Shown: positions 28,763-38,241 of the stretch, piece by piece
Numbering within the stretch: the first letter of the stretch is position 1
Layout: each line of letters opens with the position of its first letter
Assembly (NCBI GenBank): GCA_949949005.1
Contig: CATLHM010000005.1
Coordinates: 124,001-188,000, forward strand
Length of the DNA stretch: 64,000 bases
Reading direction: 5' to 3'
DNA from: an uncultured Lachnospiraceae bacterium
GTDB taxonomy: Bacteria > Bacillota > Clostridia > Lachnospirales > Lachnospiraceae
The notes under the pieces: generated by a model
What the model was told of the DNA's origin: nothing
The model's input: the letters and a program-made list of their open reading frames with translations, nothing else
Database searches by the model: none
Translations under genes and position numbers: made by a program

Positions 28763-29659
28763 TCAGTCTTTTACCGCGCCAAGCGTCATGCCGCCCACAA
28801 AATATTTTTGTAAGAAGGGATAGACGATCAAAATAGGTACCGTTGCAACAATTGTGATTGCCATACGTACAGACATGGGTGATACCGCGTTTTGAATCTG
28901 ATTCGCCTGTGCATGAGGGTCAATTTTAATGGTAGCCTTCTCCATAATTTCATATAATACATACTGCAAGGTGGGAAGCTCTCTGGCATAAAGATAGGTA
29001 TCCATGAAAGCGTTCCACTGTCCGACTGCCAGAAACAATGCTACCGTTGCGATGGTCGGCGTACAAAGGGGAAGTATCACTTTTGCCCAGATGATAAAAT
29101 CATTTGCTCCATCTATCTTTGCCGCTTCCTGCAGGGCAATCGGCAGCCCTTCTATAAAAGAACGCATCAGTATAACATTGTACACCCATATCAGCCCCGG
29201 GATAATATATACCACAAAATTGTTACTTAAATGCAGGGTTCTTGTCAGAAGCAAATATTCAGGAATCATACCGCCGCTTACATACATTGTAATAATAAAC
29301 AAAATCGTAAAAGGCTTGTTAAAATAAAAATCCTTCCTGCTGAGCACATACGCCAGCATGGCTGTACAAATCACACCAATTCCGGTTCCCACCAGAGTCC
29401 TTGCAATCGACATCAAAAAAGCGCCGCCAAGGTTATTTTCCGTAAATATGTAAATATAATTGCTGAGCGTAAACTTCCTGGGAATAATGAAATTAATGTT
29501 CCTCATCGTGTCCATGGGATCATTCAATGAAATTGCAAGTACATTCAGAAACGGATATACTGTCATAACGATGAGGAGCAGGCAGAAGATAAGCAATACA
29601 TAGTCAAACCACTTTTCACTTTTCCCTACGCCTTTAATCTGATAATTATTGTCTGCCAT
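28763..29659 (-). CDS. Carbohydrate ABC transporter permease (LplC/YtcP-like)
   Basis: QEAAKIDGANDFIIWAKVILPLCTPTIATV EAA loop; KYFVGGMTLGAVKD. Confidence 0.9.
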   Translation of the reverse strand: MADNNYQIKGVGKSEKWFDYVLLIFCLLLIVMTVYPFLNVLAISLNDPMDTMRNINFIIPRKFTLSNYIYIFTENNLGGAFLMSIARTLVGTGIGVICTAMLAYVLSRKDFYFNKPFTILFIITMYVSGGMIPEYLLLTRTLHLSNNFVVYIIPGLIWVYNVILMRSFIEGLPIALQEAAKIDGANDFIIWAKVILPLCTPTIATVALFLAVGQWNAFMDTYLYARELPTLQYVLYEIMEKATIKIDPHAQANQIQNAVSPMSVRMAITIVATVPILIVYPFLQKYFVGGMTLGAVKD

Positions 29660-29670
29660 TTTCCCGCCTC

Positions 29671-30603
29671 CTACACAAGTTTACTTTCGCCCAGCATTCC
29701 CGCAATCTTATTTGCAATAAACAGCAGGATAATGCCGACTACCGACTGGAACATACCGATTGCGGTACCGAGCCCATAATTATTGCTTCCAATACCGCGG
29801 ACATAGGCAAACCATGAGAGAACCATTGCATGATCCTGAACAATGCCATTGCTGAGAAGCATCTGACGTTCCATGCCTACATTTAATGCACCGCCAATAC
29901 TCATAATCAGCAGGACAATCACGGTCGGTTTAATGCTTGGAAGCGTAATGTTCCAGATCCTCTGAAAACGATTGGCCCCATCCACCTTAGCCGCTTCATA
30001 AAGCCCCTGATCAATTCCTGCCATTGCGGAAAGATAAATGATGGCATCCCATCCCATCTCTTTCCAGACGTTGATCAGACATACCACAATCCAAAACAGC
30101 GCAGAATTCGTGGACATCAGGTGAAGTTTTGTATTCAGCATGGTATCAATTGCGCCGCCGTCATTTAAAAGCATTTTTGCAATACTGGCAATGATTACCC
30201 ATGATACAAAGTGGGGCAGATAAGACACTGTCTGCGTTATCTTTTTGAACCGGGTAAAACAAATCTCATTCAATACCAGCGCAAAAAAGATAGATGATAC
30301 GGTTCCTATTGCAATACCCAGAATACTGATTCCTATGGTATTGATCATCGTCTGGGGAAACAGCCGGTCGGTGAATGCCTGGATAAAATTCTCGACTCCC
30401 ACAAACTTTCTCTCCCAGATCGGCAATGCAAAGGAATTTGGCTTTACTTCCTGAAATGCCATCGTCCATCCCCATAAGGGAACATACTTAAAGACAATCA
30501 ACCATACTACGAATGGAACTGACATCAGCAGAAGGTATCTCTGTTTCCACATAAGATTCCATGAAAACTTTTCTTTCTTTACTTTTGGTTTTTGTTTCTT
30601 CAT
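29671..30603 (-). CDS. Carbohydrate ABC transporter permease (LplB-like)
   Basis: LYEAAKVDGANRFQRIWNITLPSIKPTVIV EAA loop. Confidence 0.9.
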   Translation of the reverse strand: MKKQKPKVKKEKFSWNLMWKQRYLLLMSVPFVVWLIVFKYVPLWGWTMAFQEVKPNSFALPIWERKFVGVENFIQAFTDRLFPQTMINTIGISILGIAIGTVSSIFFALVLNEICFTRFKKITQTVSYLPHFVSWVIIASIAKMLLNDGGAIDTMLNTKLHLMSTNSALFWIVVCLINVWKEMGWDAIIYLSAMAGIDQGLYEAAKVDGANRFQRIWNITLPSIKPTVIVLLIMSIGGALNVGMERQMLLSNGIVQDHAMVLSWFAYVRGIGSNNYGLGTAIGMFQSVVGIILLFIANKIAGMLGESKLV

Positions 30604-30756
30604 AGTCTTCCTCCCTCCTTTTATAAAAAAATTATAAAAAAAGAGTAAATTTATTAATACCCTGTTTTTAGGAGGAATTTCACCCTACTTTTGGTAGGAT
30701 CAGACAGAGGGCGGCATCAAAAATGCCAGGGCCCTTTGACCCTGACACTGTCTTTG

Positions 30757-32286
30757 CTAATTCTTTCCCATTTCCTTTTTGTACTCTTTGGGACTGATCC
30801 CCACATATTTTTTAAACTTAAGGTAAAAATAATCTATGTTATTGTACCCTACTTTCTCGGAAATCTGATAAACCTTCATATCCGTTTCCAGCAGCAATCT
30901 CTTCGCATTGACAATCCGTATCGTATCTAAAATATTGTTAAAGCTGTCCCCCATCTCCCTGCGGAAAATTTTCCCCAGATAATTACTGTTGTAATTAAAC
31001 ATCTTTGCAAACCCTTCTACCTTAAGATCCTGATCATAATTTTTTTCCATATAATAATACATCCGCTTAATCACAGTTGCAGAGTCGTCACTTCCGATCT
31101 GTCGGCACATATCTTGAAGGGCTTCGCAATATAACTCCACCAAAGGCTCCAATTTCTCCAATTGATTTATTTTTTCCATTAATTGCATGATATGTCCGTT
31201 CAGGCTGCCGTATTTCTTTTCGATACTGTTACGTATTGTCATCAAATTATACATGAGCTGGATTTTGATATCCATCTCCTTCATCAGATTCTTTCTGCAA
31301 TAAACTTTAAATTTATCCACACATTCCCTGATTCCGTCCAGATCTCCCACCTCGATCAGCAGCATAAACTGCTCTGCCTGAGGACATTCTACAATTTCCT
31401 GCTGTTGTTCAATCGTACTTATGGAAAGAACATCATAACTCCCGAACAAAAACTCCTGCTCTAACATAAACTCCGCAAATTCATAAGAATAACATAAATC
31501 ATACCATTGATTCACATTATGTCCTACGGCAATCAGCAGCCCCTCGCCAAACCTGCGCCTGAGCCATTCGTTCCGTCCAGAGAGCAGATCAACCCATGTT
31601 CTGTAATCCAAACCGATTCCTACCAGCACAATCTGATTATCCATCACTATTTTTTCACTGTACAATTCTCCATCCTGAAGAAACATCTTTACCTTTTCCT
31701 GGAATTTACCGTCTTCTTTATGTGCAAGCAGGTCTCTGTCTGTAAGAATTGCGGCACACAGGATTTTCTCCCCAAAGAAAACCTGATAACGCTTTATTTT
31801 CTCTTCCAGCTCCTGCCTCGTTTCCATCTGCAGCACAATCAGGCGCAGCAATTCTTCCCTTGCTATATTCTCATTGACTGAGTGATAAACCCTCTCCCCC
31901 TCCTTCTGATTAAGCTCATCCTTGATCCTCTGTACACATTGTGTAAGCTCATCCTCTTCAATCGGTTTTAAAAGATATTCTTTCACGCCATATTTGATGG
32001 CCTCTTTGGCAAATTCAAATTCCGCATACCCGGTCAAAATAATGAAATATCCCTCATATCCTGCTTCCTTTGCCTCACGGATCAGTTCAAGTCCGCTTAA
32101 TCCCGGCATTTTTATATCCACCAATACCAGATCCGGCCAATATTCCAGCAGCTTCTTAAGTCCATCCTTCCCGTCTTTTCCATCCTCGCAAAAAGCAAAG
32201 CCTTCTTTTTCCCAATCCAGCAAATCATGGACTCCCCACCTGATCATCGCCTCGTCATCTATTATCATTACCTTGTACATAGACAT
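30757..32286 (-). CDS. AraC-type response regulator, YesN type
   Basis: MIIDDEAMIRWGVHDLLDW, DLVLVDIKMPGLSG; AraC HTH VYQISEKVGYNNIDYFYLKFKKYVGISPKEYKK. Confidence 0.9.
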   Translation of the reverse strand: MSMYKVMIIDDEAMIRWGVHDLLDWEKEGFAFCEDGKDGKDGLKKLLEYWPDLVLVDIKMPGLSGLELIREAKEAGYEGYFIILTGYAEFEFAKEAIKYGVKEYLLKPIEEDELTQCVQRIKDELNQKEGERVYHSVNENIAREELLRLIVLQMETRQELEEKIKRYQVFFGEKILCAAILTDRDLLAHKEDGKFQEKVKMFLQDGELYSEKIVMDNQIVLVGIGLDYRTWVDLLSGRNEWLRRRFGEGLLIAVGHNVNQWYDLCYSYEFAEFMLEQEFLFGSYDVLSISTIEQQQEIVECPQAEQFMLLIEVGDLDGIRECVDKFKVYCRKNLMKEMDIKIQLMYNLMTIRNSIEKKYGSLNGHIMQLMEKINQLEKLEPLVELYCEALQDMCRQIGSDDSATVIKRMYYYMEKNYDQDLKVEGFAKMFNYNSNYLGKIFRREMGDSFNNILDTIRIVNAKRLLLETDMKVYQISEKVGYNNIDYFYLKFKKYVGISPKEYKKEMGKN

Positions 32287-34150
32287 CTCCTCTAAGCTTT
32301 TCTGCCTCCGGTAACCATATTTCTATTCTCGTGAATCTTCCTTCCACACTGTCGATTTTCACTCCATATCCGTCTCCATATTTCAGCTTCACCCTCTGAT
32401 GGACATTGCTGATGCCAATATGCTTTCCCTTTTCATTATAGCAGTCCAGTTTTCTCCTAAGTTCGCACAGCTTTTCCTCACTCATCCCCATGCCGTCATC
32501 CGCTATCGCAATAACCACGTTTTCCCCTCTATTGCATATATTGATCTCTATCGTTCCCGTCCCCTCCTTAACTTCCAAACCATGGATAATGGAATTTTCC
32601 ACAATCGGCTGTATGATAAGGGGAAGAATATATAGCTGCTCTGTTCCCTCTTCCACATGAATATGATATTTGATTCTTTCCCCGAAACGATATTGCTGAA
32701 TTTTGAGATAATGCTCCACAAGCTCTGTTTCCTTGCAGATAGTAACTTCACTGACGCCTGCCTGTAAGGTGCTCCTCATAATTTTAGCAAGCATCCTGAC
32801 AATCTCTTCAATATCATACTGCTTACTCCTGCGCGCCTTCATGCGAATCGTTTCCAGAGTATTATATAAAAAATGAGGGTTGATCTGGCTCGCCAGCATT
32901 TTAAATTCCGCATCCTTCTGCTGAATCGTCAATCGTTCCGCATGAAGCTTTTCCCGATATACCTCTGCCAAAAGCCGCTGTATCTGATAAATCATGGTTC
33001 CCAGATAATCATACAGTTCACTGATTTCATCATTTCCCTCTAACTTTTCTTCCAGTTCAAAGCTGCCTCCCGCCGCTTTCTGCATCTGCTTTAAAAACCG
33101 TTCCACACGGTTACCGAAAGAATGGGAAAAATACATAATAATCACAACAGACAGCACGACGCTTAACGCAAAAAAGAGTATACTCTTCATTGTCTGACTA
33201 TTTACATCATGCAGAATATTATGATACGCCTTAAGACTGACGATCTGGAGATAATCCTCAGACTCGATTAACGGAATCGTTTCGCAGGTCATCAGGTACT
33301 CCTGTCTCCCTAACAGGATATTCTCCTGTGTCTCATTGCTGTCAGCAGATGGCAAAAATCCCATAATCTCTTCGGCCTGTATCTTTTTTCCCAAGTCTGT
33401 GACGACTGTTTCTCCATTCAGCAGGATAAATACTTCACTGTCCTTATTCTGCAATAACGCCTCAAACCGTTCCGGCCTGATATAGACCGCCAGTACTCCC
33501 ACGTCCTCCCCTTTTCTGGTTTTCAGCATCCTGAGAAGAGCCAGCGTCCTGGAATCAGTAGACGGGATCTGGCACATCCGCCATACTCCTCCTCCATTTT
33601 TTTCTTCTGCGGACTGATACCACTCTTCCTTTTCCAGTTCCTCCGTCATCTTAATAAAGCGTGAATTGCCAACAATACTTTCATTTTTTATGTAAATGTT
33701 CATCCATGCAAGGGTATTATTATAATATCTCCCATAATCCAGAAAGGAAGTAAACTCCTTAAAATCCTGTACCACCTCCTGATAATCTTTATATTGTTTC
33801 GCTGCAATCTCCTCTAACCTGGAATCAAAATAGAAATACTTTGTGACTGTACTGACCGTTCCGGTCATTTCCTCCACTTGCTTTTTTACCATTTCAAGCT
33901 CAACTACTTCCGCATCTTTCGCCTGTTCAATCAAAATACTGGACATTCCATGTATCAGATATAGCCCGATAAAAATAATCGGCAAGGCACCTCCGATGAT
34001 ATAAATAAACAGCATACGATAACGCAGCTTCATTCCGGAAATCCGATTCATTAACAATTTGATTTTCTGTGGCATATATGATTTCTCCATTTTGACATTA
34101 TCATAACCTTCATTACAATACTGCGTCAATGGATTTATAATATCTTTCAT
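32255..34150 (-). CDS. Sensor histidine kinase, YesM type
   Basis: MLASQINPHFLYNTLETIRMKA; IIQPIVENSIIHGLE; IAIADDGMGM. Confidence 0.9.
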   Translation of the reverse strand: MKDIINPLTQYCNEGYDNVKMEKSYMPQKIKLLMNRISGMKLRYRMLFIYIIGGALPIIFIGLYLIHGMSSILIEQAKDAEVVELEMVKKQVEEMTGTVSTVTKYFYFDSRLEEIAAKQYKDYQEVVQDFKEFTSFLDYGRYYNNTLAWMNIYIKNESIVGNSRFIKMTEELEKEEWYQSAEEKNGGGVWRMCQIPSTDSRTLALLRMLKTRKGEDVGVLAVYIRPERFEALLQNKDSEVFILLNGETVVTDLGKKIQAEEIMGFLPSADSNETQENILLGRQEYLMTCETIPLIESEDYLQIVSLKAYHNILHDVNSQTMKSILFFALSVVLSVVIIMYFSHSFGNRVERFLKQMQKAAGGSFELEEKLEGNDEISELYDYLGTMIYQIQRLLAEVYREKLHAERLTIQQKDAEFKMLASQINPHFLYNTLETIRMKARRSKQYDIEEIVRMLAKIMRSTLQAGVSEVTICKETELVEHYLKIQQYRFGERIKYHIHVEEGTEQLYILPLIIQPIVENSIIHGLEVKEGTGTIEINICNRGENVVIAIADDGMGMSEEKLCELRRKLDCYNEKGKHIGISNVHQRVKLKYGDGYGVKIDSVEGRFTRIEIWLPEAEKLRGDVYVQGNDNR

Positions 34151-34208
34151 ATATGTTATAATGTTTTATCTCACAATCGGAAATTTGTATGAAGGGAGGA
34201 AAACAGAA

Positions 34209-34804
34209 ATGATTTTAATGGTTGATACAACAGCAAAGTGCCTTTACAAAAGGACTGGCAGAAAAAGGAAGCACCTTTGAAACCTATGCAATTTCCAACC
34301 GACAAACATGGGACAGTATTCGTGATGCTTATACAAAAAACGGTGAAATCCTCATTGCACTGCCACTATATGTAGCGTGCGTGCCGGGACTTCTCCTGGA
34401 ATTTTTGGAGACGCTTCCCAGAAAGGATGCGCATACAAGGCTTTCTTTTGCAAAGCGGCTTTGCGGAGGGGTGCCAGCTTCGCTGCGGCGAGGCATTCCT
34501 GGAAAAATTGCCGGAATATTTGGGGGTTCGTTATGGCGGCTGTCTGGTAAAGGGAAATAATTTCGGAATCCGGATTTTGGATGAAGAGAAACAGGCTCAG
34601 GTCACAAAACCCTATCAGGCGATGGGCGAACTGTTTGCAGAGGGAGACGGCTTTTTTGGTGAGGAAGCAAAAAAATTTACCGGCCCGGAATATTATCCGC
34701 TTTCTGTGCGCCTGCTGATGGGATTGATATTCAAAACCCTTGCGAAAAAGATCGTGTCGCAACTTGAAGAGTGCAAAGCAAAACCCAAACGGCTTAATGC
34801 ATAG
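34209..34804 (+). pseudogene. Flavodoxin/NAD(P)H-oxidoreductase-like pseudogene
   Basis: Coding continuity jumps frames: MILMVDTTAK / AFTKGLAEKGSTFETYAISNRQTWDSIRDAYTKNGEILIALPLYVACVPGLLLEFLE / EAFLEKLPEYLGVRYGGCLVKGNNFGIRILDEEKQ. Confidence 0.55.
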
Positions 34805-35036
34805 CTTTAAGTGGAAAAGCAAATATTTGCAGTTCTCTCCAATTTGCATATAATAGCTATAGATACAAAGATGATTGCGTAAGACGCATTGTTGAAGCAG
34901 TAGCTGAGACAGAGGATAGACCTAGATGCTATTCCGTCATCGTATCTTCAGAGAGATTGAATGGAAGTTGAAAAAGAGGGCTGGAACATCTTAAGTGTAT
35001 GTACCAGTCATCTTTTTATTTCGTTAAAAGAAATTG

Positions 35037-35060
35037 CCTGAGCGGTTAGGCTCAGGCATC
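35037..35060. terminator. Hairpin terminator-like element
   Basis: tgcctgagcggttaggctcaggca followed by tcacatttctttttt. Confidence 0.55.
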
Positions 35061-35232
35061 ACATTTCTTTTTTGAATTGCAATTCTGGGATCAGACCTAT
35101 GATACTCCATAGCATGCTCCTACCGCATCGTCAACTGCTTTTCTGCTTTTCGCTTTGTCCCAAATTGGGGCCGTATCAGCACACCCGTTTCTTATACTGA
35201 CGAAGGAAAATCTAATCGTTCGTCCGTATAGC

Positions 35233-37029
35233 CTATCCATAATCTTCTGCGCTGACAAAAGAAGCAGCCTCTTTATCCAGAACAATAATCAGGACATTCA
35301 GCCCCATATTGCGTGAATAGCCAAATTGACTAGCAAGGGATGAAATGATTTTGATGCCATAGCGCTCTTCCTCTTCCGAATCACTGGCCATATTTAGGTA
35401 ACGCCAGGGGTCAAATGCCGCCCCGTTATCGCGCATACGCACAACCACAGAATCCGGTTTATCCAGAATAAGCACGTCAAACCACTTTTTTTCCCCAGGC
35501 TTAAAGGCATGTCTGACTACATTTCCGGCCATCTCCTCGATACACAGGGAAATCTTATTCAGCATTTTTTCATCCATGTTGTGGTCACGGCCCTGCTCGC
35601 AGATATCCGTTGCAATTCGCATAACCTCATCCATGCTGTTCCCGATGGAAAGCTCCAGCCTGTCTTTCGGATCACCCCCGAAGCATTCCTCCAAAAGCAT
35701 AAAGGCGGAAATCCCCAAAGAAAATTTTCCGTTTTTGTGGGTGACATAGCATACGACCGTAAAGAGTGTACCTACTTCTCCCAGGAGAAATGCGATCCAT
35801 ACGCCGGTACTGCCCAAAGGCCGGATCAGTATCAATGCCATGACTACCGTATATACCAGGCTCTGGAGCAGGCAGATCCCTGTGGCAAGGCCTGTTTTTC
35901 TGGTACTCTGGTAAAAATTCATCAGTATGGCATTCAATAATGCCACCGGCATCCCCACAGCAAACAATCTTACCGCAGTATTTGACATCTCCCTAATATC
36001 CGGCTCCGTAACCCCGAACGCATTTGTTAAGAGGGAAGGGAACAAAAACAGCACTACAGCCACGGCGCCGCTGAGGACAAGTCCCATTTTCAATGTGGTT
36101 TTCAGCGTATCCCGAAGAGCTGTTCTGTCCTCCTCCCCGTAGAACATTCCCACTACCGGAATGACGGCCTGACCTATGCCGACAATCAACGCGCCCACGA
36201 TATTATTCGCCTGTGTCCGGACATTCAGGGCAGTAACCGCACCAACGCTTACAAACGTCACCATCAGATTGTTCAGGATCATCACCTTTAATGTGTCGCT
36301 GATACGGCTGATGGCCGTGGGCGCTCCGGTGACGATTGTTGCGGAAAGCTCCGCTGCCACACCCCTTACCCTTACCAGCTTCAGCGTGCCCCGCTTGCTG
36401 ATAAAATGCAGGCAGCCTACCAGGAACGCAATATAATAGCTGATGGCCGTCGCCAGAGCCATACCAAGCATCCCTTTGTGCAACACAAGCACCATGATAA
36501 GATCCAGTGCAATGTTACACACAGACATGACTGCGATGCATAGAACCGGAAGCTTTGGGGAGCCGTCGATCCGGATAAACCCCATCAGCGCCGTCAGCAT
36601 AATCGTAGGAAGGGCTCCCAAAAAATAACCGTATAAATACTGCGCGGTCAGTTCCCGCAATACGCCCTTTGCTCCCAAAATGTCCGCAATCTGCCAGGTA
36701 AAAAGCAGGCCGAAGGCGGTAAGGAGCACGCCCGCAAGAAACGCAAACAACATGGTCACGGTAAAAATCCGGCAGACCTGTTCCTGATCGCCCCTGCCCA
36801 CGGCCTGGGATGCCCTTGCGGTACCTCCCCCTGAACAGATATTCCCAAAGGCGGAAAGGAGCAGGCTTACGGGGCCGACCACTCCCATTGCGCCGAGGGC
36901 ATCTGAGCCAAGGTATCTGCCGACAATAATATTGTCGATCAGCATCCCCACGGTGGCCGTCAATGCTGACAAGATAGAAACCGTCACAAAAGAATAGTAC
37001 AGCTTCCGCACAATATAGTCATTCCTCAT
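35233..37029 (-). CDS. MATE efflux transporter fused to C-terminal HATPase_c (RsbW-like) domain
   Basis: MATE N-terminal ~430 aa; C-terminal KISLCIEEMAGNVVRHAF (N-box) and VVVRMRDNGAAFDP (G1-like box), YGIKIISSLA. Confidence 0.85.
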   Translation of the reverse strand: MRNDYIVRKLYYSFVTVSILSALTATVGMLIDNIIVGRYLGSDALGAMGVVGPVSLLLSAFGNICSGGGTARASQAVGRGDQEQVCRIFTVTMLFAFLAGVLLTAFGLLFTWQIADILGAKGVLRELTAQYLYGYFLGALPTIMLTALMGFIRIDGSPKLPVLCIAVMSVCNIALDLIMVLVLHKGMLGMALATAISYYIAFLVGCLHFISKRGTLKLVRVRGVAAELSATIVTGAPTAISRISDTLKVMILNNLMVTFVSVGAVTALNVRTQANNIVGALIVGIGQAVIPVVGMFYGEEDRTALRDTLKTTLKMGLVLSGAVAVVLFLFPSLLTNAFGVTEPDIREMSNTAVRLFAVGMPVALLNAILMNFYQSTRKTGLATGICLLQSLVYTVVMALILIRPLGSTGVWIAFLLGEVGTLFTVVCYVTHKNGKFSLGISAFMLLEECFGGDPKDRLELSIGNSMDEVMRIATDICEQGRDHNMDEKMLNKISLCIEEMAGNVVRHAFKPGEKKWFDVLILDKPDSVVVRMRDNGAAFDPWRYLNMASDSEEEERYGIKIISSLASQFGYSRNMGLNVLIIVLDKEAASFVSAEDYG

Positions 37030-37035
37030 ATTCCA

Positions 37036-38070
37036 TTACTTTCCTTCCTCGTGGCCGCCCGCCTGTTTTTTTAACGCCGCGGTCATTGCCCCTAATACAT
37101 CCTCCTGAGAAATGATATCGCTTAAAAACTGCTTAATCTGTTCCAGGTTATCCACCACACCACATTCGTCTATCTCTAACAGCGACATATAGGCCATTGC
37201 CACCCGGTATGTGATGAACAGCTCCAGATAATCCCAGTAATGCCCGTCACATTCCTTGTTTAATTCATAGCCCAACTTAAAATAAGGAAGTATGTCCTCA
37301 TAAAGCACTTTCCGGCAGTCCTCCCCTGCCCGATACCCCATCAGGAAACAGGACTGAATGAAACTGGCCACATCGTACATATAATTGGCATAGGTACAGC
37401 CATCAAAATCAAAGAGCCAGATATTATTTTCTTCCACAAAAAAGTTATTGGTGTGGAAGTCCCCATGGCAGATGCCATACCGGCCCAAATCGTCCGGCAG
37501 GCTGTCCACCTCTTCCTGAACCGCAATAATCCGTTTTGCAATCTCCGGCGGTATCTGTTCTTTGACCCGGTTTCTCAAGGCGTCAAAGGTATCGCTCAGT
37601 TTTTTGCGGCTGTATCGTATCCCCAGCTCCCTTTCGTTGGTGCTGACATGGTGGATTGCCCCCAGCAAGTCGCCGACACAGATAAAGAACATGGGTTTCA
37701 TCTCCGTGGTCAGCTTCATATTTCCCCGGGCCGTGCGGAACATGCTGGCCCGGTATAGCTTGCCGTCGATTTCAAACTCTTCCAATAGCAGCCCATTCAG
37801 GGAAGCGTTGGGCTCGCATATGGTCTGTTTAAAAGGCTTTAGGTCATCCACCCACATCAGCTCGCTTAAGATTTCGCTCCTGCTCTTTTTGGGGGATATG
37901 CTCACACGGATCATGTACGGCTTTTCCGGAAAAATAAAAGCATAATTTTGTGTGGAAAAACGGCATACCGCCTCCCCGATATCCACCCCATACCGTTCCA
38001 ACAGGATTTCACGTATCTTCTGTTTTAATTCTTCATTCACTTTCTGCTTTTCCTTTCTATCCATCCTCAC
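37036..38070 (-). CDS. Aminoglycoside/choline-kinase-like phosphotransferase family protein
   Basis: GICHGDFHTNNFFVEENNIWLFDFDGCTYANYMYDVASF (catalytic HGDxHxxN and DFD motifs). Confidence 0.85.
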   Translation of the reverse strand: MRMDRKEKQKVNEELKQKIREILLERYGVDIGEAVCRFSTQNYAFIFPEKPYMIRVSISPKKSRSEILSELMWVDDLKPFKQTICEPNASLNGLLLEEFEIDGKLYRASMFRTARGNMKLTTEMKPMFFICVGDLLGAIHHVSTNERELGIRYSRKKLSDTFDALRNRVKEQIPPEIAKRIIAVQEEVDSLPDDLGRYGICHGDFHTNNFFVEENNIWLFDFDGCTYANYMYDVASFIQSCFLMGYRAGEDCRKVLYEDILPYFKLGYELNKECDGHYWDYLELFITYRVAMAYMSLLEIDECGVVDNLEQIKQFLSDIISQEDVLGAMTAALKKQAGGHEEGK

Positions 38071-38100
38071 TTTATATCTCGATCTGTCGTTTCCCTTTCG

Positions 38101-38241
38101 TCCGGTATCACTGAGCCTCTTCCCATTCTGAGAAAAAGCCCAGTCCCTCCGGCACCACTAATCCTCTTCCCGCTCTGAAAAGAAGCCCAGTCCATCCGGT
38201 ACCACTAATCCTTTTCTCGCTCTGAGAAAAACCCCAGTCCG
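38101..38241 (-). repeat. Three tandem 47-bp repeats at the 3' end of the NRPS gene
   Basis: Units 38101-38147, 38148-38194, 38195-38241, e.g. tccggcaccactaatcctcttcccgctctgaaaagaagcccagtcca. Confidence 0.9.

Noticed and set aside
35097-35285. 62-aa ORF MFWIKRLLLLSAQKIMDRLYGRTIRFSFVSIRNGCADTAPIWDKAKSRKAVDDAVGACYGVS
   Set aside because: Overlaps the end of the MATE-HATPase gene in another frame; could be a fragment of an older gene but I have no family match.
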